Of a DNA stretch of 64,000 nucleotides, positions 8,414 to 16,331 are shown piece after piece; the stretch's first letter is position 1, and every line of letters begins with the position of its first letter. The stretch spans positions 367,001-431,000 of the forward strand of contig NZ_AP026562.1 of the NCBI RefSeq assembly GCF_025997855.1, read 5' to 3'. The notes below the pieces were generated by a model. It did not search any database and had not been told where the DNA came from. It saw nothing but the letters and a program-made list of their open reading frames with translations. Source of the DNA: Deinococcus aetherius. GTDB lineage: Bacteria; Deinococcota; Deinococci; Deinococcales; Deinococcaceae. The translations under genes and the position numbers were made by a program.

Positions 8414-8467
8414 TTAGGTTTCCTACGTCCTACGGTGTATCTCGTGGAGGCCCGACATACTCGGCCA

Positions 8468-10789
8468 GTGCCTCACCTCGTCTGGTTCAAGCGCGACCTG
8501 CGAATTCAGGATCACGCCGCGTTGCTCGGGGCCGCCGAGTGCGGCGAGGTCCTGGCCCTGTACGTGTACGAGCCCGAGCAGTACCGGCACCCCGAGTTCC
8601 ATCCCGCCCACCTCAGCGTCCTCAACGACGCTCTCGCCGAGTTGCGGGAGCAGCTGGACGAGTTGGGCGTCGCGCTCCTCCTGCGTCACGGGGAGGCCGT
8701 CGCCGTGCTGGAGGCCCTGTGGCGGGACGTGCCCTTTTCTTCGCTCTGGGCGCATCAGGAGACCGGGAACTGGGTGAGCTACCAGCGCGACCGGCGGGTC
8801 CACACCTGGGCGAAAGGGCGAGGCCTCCCCTTCTACGAGCCGCCTCAGAACGGCGTCGTTCGAAGGCTCCGCTCCCGTGACACCTGGGCTGAGGAGTGGG
8901 AGGCCCGCATGGGCAGTGCACCCAGGCCGGCCCCCGAACGGCTGCGTGGTCCTCAGCACCTTCCTCCAGGTGATCTCCTCACCCACCGGGACCTGGGACT
9001 CCCCGAGAACGACAAAGTGCTGCCCTGGCTGCCGGGGGCCTTCGGCGAACACCTCGCACACGCCACCCTGCACAGCTTCCTCAACGAGCGCGGGGTGAAT
9101 TACACCCGCGAGATGTCCAGTCCCCTCACGGCCGAGCACGCCTGCTCGCGGTTGAGCGTCCACCTCGCCTTCGGCACCCTCAGCCTGCGGACCGTGGTGC
9201 ACGCCACCCGGCAGCGCCTCGCCGCCGTGACGGGCGACCCGGAGGCCGATCCACGCTGGGTGCGCTCGCTGCGCTCCTTCGAGAGCCGCCTGCACTGGCA
9301 TTGCCACTTCATGCAGCGCCTGGAGAGCGAGCCCGAGATGGAGTTCCGGGGCCTGAACCCGACCCTCGCCGACCTGCGCCCGGAGGAGTTGGATGAGGTG
9401 GCCCAGGCACGGTTCGTTGCGTGGGCGAGTGGGCGCACCGGGTATCCAATGGTGGACGCCTGCATGCGGATGCTGCTCGCCACCGGGTGGCTGCCCTTCC
9501 GGATGCGTGCCCTGCTGGTCAGCTTCGCCACCGAGCAGCTCTGGCTGCCCTGGCGGGCGGTGGGCCTCCACCTCGCGCGGCACTGGCTGGACAACGAGCC
9601 GGGCATTCACTGGTCGCAAGTGCAGATGCAGGCGGGGATGGTGGGCATCAACACCCTGCGCATCTACAACCCGACCAAGCAGGCGCGCGACCAGGATCCG
9701 GACGGAGTCTTCCTGCGAAGGTGGCTCCCGGAGTTGCGAGTCCTGCCCTCGGTGTACGTGCACGAGCCGCACCTAACTCCGCCGCTCGTGCAGGCCGAGA
9801 CAGGCTTCCGGGTAGGAGAAAGCTACCCGCTGCCGATTGTGGACGACCGCAAGACGGTGCGGGCGGCCAAGCAGCGCCACCAGCAGGCCCAGGCACGAGA
9901 CCCCGAGCGGGAGGTGGCGCGGCAGGTCTACGAGCGGCACGGGAGTCGCAAGAAGGCCCAGCTCCGGGCGGAGGGGCGCATGTCCCCGAGTCGGAGGGAG
10001 CAGCGGGCGACGGTGCTGGCAAGCTCGGCACCTTCCCCACCGCCGCGTCCAGTCCTGTCCCACGGGCAACCCCTGCTCTTCGACACCCTGGTCCCCGAGT
10101 TGCCACCAGTGACGTTGCCGCGTCTCCCAGCGGATTGGCAGGCGGTCCTGAGTCCGGTGATGCAACGTTCCGCCTTCCGTGAGTTGCTGGCCTTTGTCGC
10201 CTTGGAACGCGAACAGGGCCCGGTGTACCCGCCCGAGCCGGAGGTCTTCGTGGCGCTGCACCTGACCCCGCTCAAGGCCGTGCGGGTGGTGATCCTAGGA
10301 CAGGACCCGTACCACGGTCCCGGGCAGGCGCAGGGCCTGGCCTTCAGCGTGCGGCCCGGGATGCGCGTGCCGCCTAGCCTGGCGAACATCCACCGCGAAC
10401 TCGCCGCTGACCTGGGGTGCCCTCCTCCCCGGCACGGCGACTTGCGGGCGTGGGCGAGGCAGGGGGTGTTGCTGCTGAACACAGTGCTGACGGTGCGGCG
10501 CGGAGAGCCGGGCAGTCACGCGAACCGAGGGTGGGAGACGTTCACGGACGCGGTGATCAGGGCAGTAAACGCGCGGCCTGAGCGGGTGGTCTTCCTGCTG
10601 TGGGGCGCTCAGGCGCGGCGCAAGGCTCGGTTGATTACCGCGCCCCACCATGTTGTGCTGGAGGCGGGACACCCCAGCCCTTTGAGTGCGGCGCGCTTCC
10701 TGGGGAGTCGGCCTTTCAGCCAGGCCAACGCAGCGCTGCGGGAGGCCGGGCGCGGGGAGGTGGCGTGGTGTTTGCCGGAGCGGCCCTGA
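8468..10789 (+). CDS. Photolyase/cryptochrome-family protein fused to family 1 uracil-DNA glycosylase
   Basis: One uninterrupted 773-codon frame encodes two DNA-repair enzymes. Residues 1-130 form the photolyase antenna domain (HLVWFKRDLRIQDHAALL). Residues about 200-450 form the FAD-binding catalytic domain (WASGRTGYPMVDACMRML; NTLRIYNPTKQARDQDPDG). A basic, Ala/Pro-rich linker spans about 480-540. Residues about 545-770 are a complete family 1 uracil-DNA glycosylase: GQDPYHGPGQ with Asp613, LLLNTVLTVR, and the Leu-loop-type block GHPSPLSAARF with His735. The first partner would reverse UV dimers with light, and the second removes uracil from deaminated cytosine. GTG 8468 is the first plausible start after the IS4 end, although the GGAGG at 8446 is somewhat far. 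Photolyase and UDG are normally separate proteins. Confidence 0.9.
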   Translation: MPHLVWFKRDLRIQDHAALLGAAECGEVLALYVYEPEQYRHPEFHPAHLSVLNDALAELREQLDELGVALLLRHGEAVAVLEALWRDVPFSSLWAHQETGNWVSYQRDRRVHTWAKGRGLPFYEPPQNGVVRRLRSRDTWAEEWEARMGSAPRPAPERLRGPQHLPPGDLLTHRDLGLPENDKVLPWLPGAFGEHLAHATLHSFLNERGVNYTREMSSPLTAEHACSRLSVHLAFGTLSLRTVVHATRQRLAAVTGDPEADPRWVRSLRSFESRLHWHCHFMQRLESEPEMEFRGLNPTLADLRPEELDEVAQARFVAWASGRTGYPMVDACMRMLLATGWLPFRMRALLVSFATEQLWLPWRAVGLHLARHWLDNEPGIHWSQVQMQAGMVGINTLRIYNPTKQARDQDPDGVFLRRWLPELRVLPSVYVHEPHLTPPLVQAETGFRVGESYPLPIVDDRKTVRAAKQRHQQAQARDPEREVARQVYERHGSRKKAQLRAEGRMSPSRREQRATVLASSAPSPPPRPVLSHGQPLLFDTLVPELPPVTLPRLPADWQAVLSPVMQRSAFRELLAFVALEREQGPVYPPEPEVFVALHLTPLKAVRVVILGQDPYHGPGQAQGLAFSVRPGMRVPPSLANIHRELAADLGCPPPRHGDLRAWARQGVLLLNTVLTVRRGEPGSHANRGWETFTDAVIRAVNARPERVVFLLWGAQARRKARLITAPHHVVLEAGHPSPLSAARFLGSRPFSQANAALREAGRGEVAWCLPERP

Positions 10790-10824
10790 GGCGGGGCAGG
10801 CCGTGGGGAGGACGCGCCGCTCGG

Positions 10825-10890
10825 GTGATCGTGCATGTGGACATGGACGCCTTCTCTGCCTCGGACCGCGACGTTGAAAACGGCTGTTGA
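10825..10890 (+). pseudogene. DNA polymerase IV N-terminal remnant
   Basis: Twenty-one codons from GTG 10825 read VIVHVDMDAFSAS and then diverge (DRDVENGC, stop). The first part matches the start of the intact Pol IV gene in this window (VVHVDMDAFYAS), including the metal-binding Asp pair region of Y-family polymerases. At the DNA level GTGCATGTGGACATGGACGC is identical in both. The rest of the gene is missing. It lies 36 bp after the photolyase/UDG stop. Confidence 0.7.
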
Positions 10891-10982
10891 GACGTCTGGA
10901 CTGTCATCCGGGCAAAACAATCACCCACCCCTAAGGGAACTGGGCGGCCACCACACTCCCCTCCTAACCACGCCAGAGGTCG

Positions 10983-12551
10983 TCAGTTCTTGAAGACGGT
11001 GGTGAACGCCTCGGTCCCCAGGGGACTGGGCGTCCAGCCCTGCAGATTCGGCACTTTCGCAGCCAGGGGACGACTGTGGACAATAGGAATGCGCACCGCT
11101 GCGTCGTGCGTGAGCTTGTGAATCTGGCCGTACACCCGGGCCTGCTGCGTCCTGCCAATGGCGGCCTGCGCCTGTAAGAGGAGCGCGTCCAGTTCCGGGG
11201 GCGCGTACTTGCTATCACTACTCACGTCCGCCCCGTAGTAGGCACCGTAAAAGTCCAGGGGGCTGCCGTTCCCCGGCGTCCAGCCGATCATGTACATGTC
11301 GAAGCCGGGCTGGAAGCGGTGCTGCAAGTAGGCGGCCCAATCCTCGGTTTTCAGGTTGACCTTGATCCCGATGTCGCTCAGATCGGCTGCCATCGCCTCC
11401 GCGATGGGTTTGGGCGTGGGGAAGTACGGGCGCGAGACGGGCATGTACCACAAGTCGAGGGAGAACCCGTTCGGGTACCCGGCCGCCGCGAGGAGAGCCT
11501 TGGCGGCCTTGGGATCGTACATGACGTTCGCGGGCACCTGTTTAGAGTTCGCCCACGCGAGCGCCGGCGGCAGGAAACTGTTGTCGCTGACGCCCAAGTC
11601 GCCCCAGAAGCTCTCCACGATGGCTTTCTTGTTGATCGCCATGCTAATGGCCCGGCGAACGCGGACATCCTTCAGGTAAGGGTTGCTGCTGTTTAAGCTT
11701 AGAAACCCAACGTTGAACGACGGCTTCAGGACAGGCTCGATGCGCCGGTCCGCCCGGACATTCGCCAGCGCGTCAGGGTTGAGGTCGGAGGTGAAGTCAA
11801 TGGTGCCGCTCTTGAGTTCGTTCAGGCGGGCACTCGGGTCCTTGATGAAGCGCAACACGAGCCCGTCGGACTTCGGCGCACCGCCCCAGTACCCAGGGTT
11901 GGCTCGCAGGACCATCCGGTCCCCCGTCGTCCAACTCTGGTAGATAAATGGCCCTGTTCCGACGGCCCCCGCCCTCGGCGTACCGTAGTCGGCCCCCGCT
12001 TTCCTCACCGCCGCCGGGCTCGCCATGCCGAAGAACGTGGAGCCGATGACGAGCGGGAAATCGGCGTAGGGTTTGGACAGCACGAAGCGAATCCGGTAAG
12101 GTCCCTCCTTGAGGATGTCCTTCACCGTGCCCTTGGGATCACCCTTGAAGCCGTTGAAGGCCCGCCCCCAGCTCTGCCAGTCCTTGTTGGCGTCGCGGTA
12201 ACCGTTGGGGTCTTTCGGGTCCCACCAGCGGTTCAGGTTGAAGAGCGCGGCGTCCGCGTTGAAGGGCGTGCCGTCGGTGAACTTCACGCCGGGCCGCAGG
12301 AAGAAAGTCCACTCGGTCGAGGTCGCGTTCGCCTGCCAGCGCAGGGCCAGGCCTGGCTGAGGGGTGGTCGTGCCGGGCTTGAAGCTGACCAGGGTGTCGT
12401 AGATCTGGGCCTGCGCGAGCGCCGAGCCGGTGTCGTTGATGTTCCCGGACTCGAGGCTGGTGGGCTCGCTGCCCATGCCGTACACGATGGAGGCCGCCCC
12501 CGCATGGCCCGCGGCCAGCAGGAGGGTGGACAACAGGAGCTTGATCTTCAC
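10983..12551 (-). CDS. Peptide/nickel-type ABC transporter substrate-binding protein
   Basis: This is a 522-residue family 5 (DppA/OppA-like) extracellular solute-binding protein. The N-terminal signal peptide (KIKLLLSTLLLAAGHAGA) is followed by the typical first strand (IVYGMGSEPTSLESG), the WTFFLRPGVKFTDGTPF block and the VRRAISMAINKKAI block. It would capture oligopeptides, opines or similar ligands outside the membrane. GTG 12551 overlaps the TGA of the upstream amidohydrolase by 4 bp, so the two are translationally coupled. No permease or ATPase gene follows. It must share a transporter encoded elsewhere, or the operon was trimmed. Confidence 0.9.
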   Translation of the reverse strand: MKIKLLLSTLLLAAGHAGAASIVYGMGSEPTSLESGNINDTGSALAQAQIYDTLVSFKPGTTTPQPGLALRWQANATSTEWTFFLRPGVKFTDGTPFNADAALFNLNRWWDPKDPNGYRDANKDWQSWGRAFNGFKGDPKGTVKDILKEGPYRIRFVLSKPYADFPLVIGSTFFGMASPAAVRKAGADYGTPRAGAVGTGPFIYQSWTTGDRMVLRANPGYWGGAPKSDGLVLRFIKDPSARLNELKSGTIDFTSDLNPDALANVRADRRIEPVLKPSFNVGFLSLNSSNPYLKDVRVRRAISMAINKKAIVESFWGDLGVSDNSFLPPALAWANSKQVPANVMYDPKAAKALLAAAGYPNGFSLDLWYMPVSRPYFPTPKPIAEAMAADLSDIGIKVNLKTEDWAAYLQHRFQPGFDMYMIGWTPGNGSPLDFYGAYYGADVSSDSKYAPPELDALLLQAQAAIGRTQQARVYGQIHKLTHDAAVRIPIVHSRPLAAKVPNLQGWTPSPLGTEAFTTVFKN

Positions 12552-13738
12552 ACGTTCTCCTTTTCCCGGCCGTTCAGGGCCAGCACGGTGTTCACGAACA
12601 GGGCCGTTCCCGTTTTCAGGGCGGGCTCGTAGATGTCAAAGCGGGGGTGATGGTGGGGGTAGGTGATGCCTCGCTCGGGATTGCCGCTGCCGAGGCTGAA
12701 GAAACATGCAGGCACCCGTTCGGAGAAGTAGGCGAAGTCCTCTCCGGCCATGCTGGGGGGGATGGCCTCGACCCGGTCCTCGCCCCCGAGCCGGACGGCC
12801 ACAGCGCGCACTGCCTCAGTGAGGTGGGGGTCGTTCACTACGCTCGGGTATCCAGGGAACTCCTCGAAGGTGGCCTCCGCCTCGAAGCCGCTCACGATGC
12901 CCTCCAGGAGCCGCCTCATGCGGCGCGGCACCTCCTGTCGGACCCCCGGTTTGAAGGTCCGGACTGTGCCCTGGAGTCGAACCGTCTCCGGAATGACGTT
13001 GTAGGCGTGACCTGCGTCGAGCTGGGTGACGGAGAGCACCGCGCTGTCGAGGGGGTCCACGTTGCGGCTCACGATAGTCTGGAACGCCGTGATCACCTGT
13101 GCGGCAATGACGACGGGGTCCACGGCCTGGTGGGGCATCGCGCCGTGCCCGCCCCGCCCACGAATGTGAATGTCGAAGCGGTCGGGCGCGGCGGTCTGGG
13201 CACCTGCGCTCAGGCCGATGTGCCCGCTCGTGCCGGCGGCCCAGAGGTGTGCGCCCAGGGCGTAATCCACGCCGTCGAGGAGACCTCCTCTGACCAGCTC
13301 GACCGCCCCGCCGGGTGGGGCCTCCTCGGCGTGCTGGAAGATGAACCGGACCTCGCCCGCCAGGTCATCGCGTCGGGCGCAGAGGGCCTCAATGGCCCCC
13401 AGCAGCATGGCGGTGTGCCCGTCGTGACCGCAGGCGTGCATGACTCCCGGCACTGCCGAGGCGTATTCGACGTCGTTCTCCTCCTGGATGGGGAGGGCGT
13501 CCAGATCTGCTCTGAGGAGCGCCGTCTGGCCGGGACGGGGCGTCCTCAGGACGGCCAGGACGCTGGTCGGCGTCGGGCGGGTGATTTCTAGATCGGGGTA
13601 CGCGCGCAGTTGCGCGTCGACGTAGGCACTCGTCTGGTGTTCCTGAAAGGACAACTCGGGGTGTTGGTGTAGGTGACGCCGCCACGCGATGATGCGGCGC
13701 TCGAGGTCCGGGGAGAGAGAGAAATCAGCGGTCGTCAC
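12548..13738 (-). CDS. M20-family metallo-amidohydrolase (N-acyl amino acid/peptide hydrolase)
   Basis: The 396-residue zinc peptidase of the M20D/AmaA-HipO type has metal-site blocks ALLRADLDALPIQEEN (Asp), MHACGHDGHTAMLLG (His/Cys), FIFQHAEEAPPGGA (Glu pair) and PSMAGEDFAYF. The insertion RGRGGHGAMPHQAVDP marks the lid/dimerisation domain. It would hydrolyse N-acyl amino acids, dipeptides or indole-amide-like substrates in the cytoplasm. GTG 13738 is preceded by GAGGAGG. It is first in a two-gene operon with the peptide-binding protein, so the imported ligand is likely its substrate. Confidence 0.9.
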   Translation of the reverse strand: MTTADFSLSPDLERRIIAWRRHLHQHPELSFQEHQTSAYVDAQLRAYPDLEITRPTPTSVLAVLRTPRPGQTALLRADLDALPIQEENDVEYASAVPGVMHACGHDGHTAMLLGAIEALCARRDDLAGEVRFIFQHAEEAPPGGAVELVRGGLLDGVDYALGAHLWAAGTSGHIGLSAGAQTAAPDRFDIHIRGRGGHGAMPHQAVDPVVIAAQVITAFQTIVSRNVDPLDSAVLSVTQLDAGHAYNVIPETVRLQGTVRTFKPGVRQEVPRRMRRLLEGIVSGFEAEATFEEFPGYPSVVNDPHLTEAVRAVAVRLGGEDRVEAIPPSMAGEDFAYFSERVPACFFSLGSGNPERGITYPHHHPRFDIYEPALKTGTALFVNTVLALNGREKENV

Positions 13739-14099
13739 CGGGCCTCCTCAAAGCATTCGAAGGGTCAAAAACACGACCTCAGGTGGCAGGCAAATTGCCC
13801 AGAACAGTTCAACTCTACGTGCCACCACTTGGGGCGGGTGGTGCATTGTGCAGATGGGGAACGTCCGCCGAAGGGGGCAGGCGTCCGTTCTGGTCCGGCG
13901 CCGTGAAGGGGGAGGCAGAACATGGGGGCCCTCGACCATCCATGAGGTTTGGGCTGAGGTCGCGGTTGACCTTCCCAGCTACGCTGTTTCACATTGCCCT
14001 CGCTCACTCCGCCGGATACTGCATCCCTGACGTGTTGGATTGGCGCCTGAACGTGAAAGGACGTGCGATGCTCTCAGCCCCTCCCCGAAAGACACCGCT
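13739..14099. other. Divergent intergenic region
   Basis: No gene was recognised in these 361 bases between the M20 amidohydrolase and the helicase. They must hold the promoters of both. GAGGAGG at the left edge is the amidohydrolase ribosome-binding site. No convincing operator repeat was seen. Confidence 0.5.
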
Positions 14100-16316
14100 G
14101 TGAGTTACGTGTCCTGGCAGGGTGGGCGGCTGCGCACCGGGGCCTCCACACCACGTGCCATCCCCAGGCATTTCACCCCGCAACAACGGGCCTTTGTCGG
14201 GGCGGTCCGGGACACGGAGCGGCATCTGGTCTTGCGCGCGACGGCTGGAAGTGGGAAGACAACGACGCTCGCGGAGGCGGCCTGGCACCTCGATACAGCA
14301 CGCCCGGTGATGTACTTCGCGTACAACAAGCACGCGGTGACGGATGTCGGGCCTCGCCTGCCGCCCCGGGTGTCCGCGAGCACGCTGCACGCCTACGGGT
14401 TGCGGGTGTTGTGCCGCGAGCGGAGCGCCTCGTTGGACGTGGATGAGGACAAGAGCCTGCGCCTCGCTGGGGTGGTGTACGCGGAAGAGCGGGTGGAACG
14501 CCGCGTGTTGCGTGCGGCGGCTCGCGCGTGGGATGCGGCTCGGGAGCAAGCGCTGGACGGGGACGCGCACGAGGACGATCTCGTCGCCGAGTGGCCCCAG
14601 GAACAAGGCGTAGGTGCTCTGCGCCGAGTCCTGCACGGGATGAAGCGGCTCAGCCTGCATGACTGGCAGACGGGCGGCCTGCCGGATTTCACAGATTTCC
14701 TGTGGCTCCCGCTCGAACTCGGGTACGCCGATGGGACGCTGGGCGTGGCGCTGGTGGACGAGGCCCAAGACCTCACCCCCCTCCGGCAGCGCTTCGTGAC
14801 GCACCTCCTGGGCCTGAACGGCAACGACAGCCGTGCCGGTCGTCTGATCGCTGTGGGAGACCCCGAACAAGCGATCTATACCTACGCCGGGGCGGACCCG
14901 CAAGGCCTGTGGCGACTTGCGGAACGTTTGGGGGCTCAGGAGCTGCCCTTGAGTGTCTCCTTCCGTTGCCCGACCAGCCACGTGCAGCTTGCCCGGAATG
15001 CCAGCACCTTCATCCAAGCGGCTCCTCAAGCACGAACAGGCACGGTCGAGCACTTGGCAGCGGAGACGGCCACGTACGCGCGCGGAGACGTAATCCTCTC
15101 CCGCCTGAACGCACCACTCGTCCGCGCCGCCCTGCTGCTGATGACGCAGGACGTCAGCGTGAACATCCGAGGCCGTGACCTTGCCGCTCGTCTGGAGGCC
15201 GCCGCGCAAGACGCTTTTCCACGACCCTTCACGAAAGATGGGATCAAGGACCTCGTGGACGTGCTGTACGAGAAGCGGGCGGCACCCTTGGTTAAGAAGG
15301 CTCGGGAGGGGGACCTGGCGGCGAAGAAGGCGTTGGGGGAACTCAAGGACCTGTGCGCCTGCCTGCGCCTCCTCGCGCTGAGGGCCGCGAACGTGGCAGG
15401 TGGAACCGCGAGCATCATGGACGTGATGGGCGTGCTGCGCGGGTTGTACCACGAGGACGCCGACGTTCTCCTCAGCACCGTCCACCGCGCGAAGGGGTTG
15501 GAGTGGGAGCGGGTGACGTTGCTGTACCCGGAACTGATGCCCTCCCCGCACGGGGACCCGGAAGAGGAACGTTGCGTGTTGTTCGTGGGCCTGACCCGGG
15601 CCAAGGACACGCTGCGCTTGGCGTACGGGAAGGAGAGTTGGACCAACGGCTGGAGGTTGCACCCCGCTCCGCTGTCGGAGAACGAGACCACACCGCTCCA
15701 AGAGACGGACAGCGTAGTGCTGGAGAAAGAGCTGGGGCAGCAATTCCAGGTGGAGGACGTGCCGCCTCCCCTGCGGCCACCGTCGCGTCCGGTACCGCCA
15801 CCGCCCGTCAGTGAGCGCGTTCAACACGCCCAGCGCTTGCGGGTAGTGCAGGTGCCCCAAGACGTCGAGGATCCCCGAACCCTGCCCTTGTACGGCGGGT
15901 TGGACAACCTGCTCGTCCTCGCGTTGCGCGAGCGCTTGGAAGCCCTGTTGGGGGAACCACGCCCGGCCCTGCGGGAGTGGGCGGAGGGGTCGCTGACCCT
16001 GCTGCGGACGATGGGGAGTCGTCAGGTGCGGGTGAACGCGGCGACCTTGAGACAAGTGGAGCGGGCGGCCAGTCAGGCTCGTCTGGCGGTGCCCTTGATG
16101 CAGGCGTTGACTGCCAAGCAGGTGCCGGTCGTCATGTTTGAGACGCACTTCGCGCGGGTGCGGGCGGGGCAAGTCACACGACAGGGCGAGCGGGTGTGGA
16201 GCGTGACGGTGGACGGGCAGGCGTTGCGATTCGATCCACGCACGGGGGAGGTCCTGGGGGAGCCTTTCACGCCGCTCGCCCCGCACCTGCAACGGAAGGA
16301 GACGTGCGGGTCCTGA
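14100..16316 (+). CDS. UvrD/Rep-type superfamily 1 DNA helicase
   Basis: The protein of about 738 residues carries the SF1A helicase motifs: Q-motif and Walker A (FTPQQRAFVGAVRD; ATAGSGKTTT from residue 47), motif II VDEAQDLTPLRQ (Asp220-Glu221), motif III GDPEQAIYTYAGAD, motif IV-type SFRCPTSHV, motif V STVHRAKGLEWERV and motif VI VLFVGLTRAKDTL. It unwinds DNA 3' to 5' using ATP. A C-terminal region of about 190 residues with a proline-rich joint (LRPPSRPVPPPPV) is not typical of UvrD. GTG 14100 is chosen; a TTG at 14040 would add 20 residues. Its stop is only 15 bp from the stop of the convergent family B polymerase, suggesting acquisition as a unit. Confidence 0.88.
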   Translation: MSYVSWQGGRLRTGASTPRAIPRHFTPQQRAFVGAVRDTERHLVLRATAGSGKTTTLAEAAWHLDTARPVMYFAYNKHAVTDVGPRLPPRVSASTLHAYGLRVLCRERSASLDVDEDKSLRLAGVVYAEERVERRVLRAAARAWDAAREQALDGDAHEDDLVAEWPQEQGVGALRRVLHGMKRLSLHDWQTGGLPDFTDFLWLPLELGYADGTLGVALVDEAQDLTPLRQRFVTHLLGLNGNDSRAGRLIAVGDPEQAIYTYAGADPQGLWRLAERLGAQELPLSVSFRCPTSHVQLARNASTFIQAAPQARTGTVEHLAAETATYARGDVILSRLNAPLVRAALLLMTQDVSVNIRGRDLAARLEAAAQDAFPRPFTKDGIKDLVDVLYEKRAAPLVKKAREGDLAAKKALGELKDLCACLRLLALRAANVAGGTASIMDVMGVLRGLYHEDADVLLSTVHRAKGLEWERVTLLYPELMPSPHGDPEEERCVLFVGLTRAKDTLRLAYGKESWTNGWRLHPAPLSENETTPLQETDSVVLEKELGQQFQVEDVPPPLRPPSRPVPPPPVSERVQHAQRLRVVQVPQDVEDPRTLPLYGGLDNLLVLALRERLEALLGEPRPALREWAEGSLTLLRTMGSRQVRVNAATLRQVERAASQARLAVPLMQALTAKQVPVVMFETHFARVRAGQVTRQGERVWSVTVDGQALRFDPRTGEVLGEPFTPLAPHLQRKETCGS

Positions 16317-16331
16317 TCGTCCCGCGTTGGG

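Noticed and set aside
8423..9772. A 449-codon minus-strand frame opposite the photolyase.
   Set aside because: It is a product of the GC-rich codon pattern of the real plus-strand gene and has no recognisable domains.
14004..16292. A 762-codon minus-strand frame opposite the helicase.
   Set aside because: The plus strand carries all SF1 helicase motifs. The antisense frame is Arg/Gln-rich noise without family signatures.
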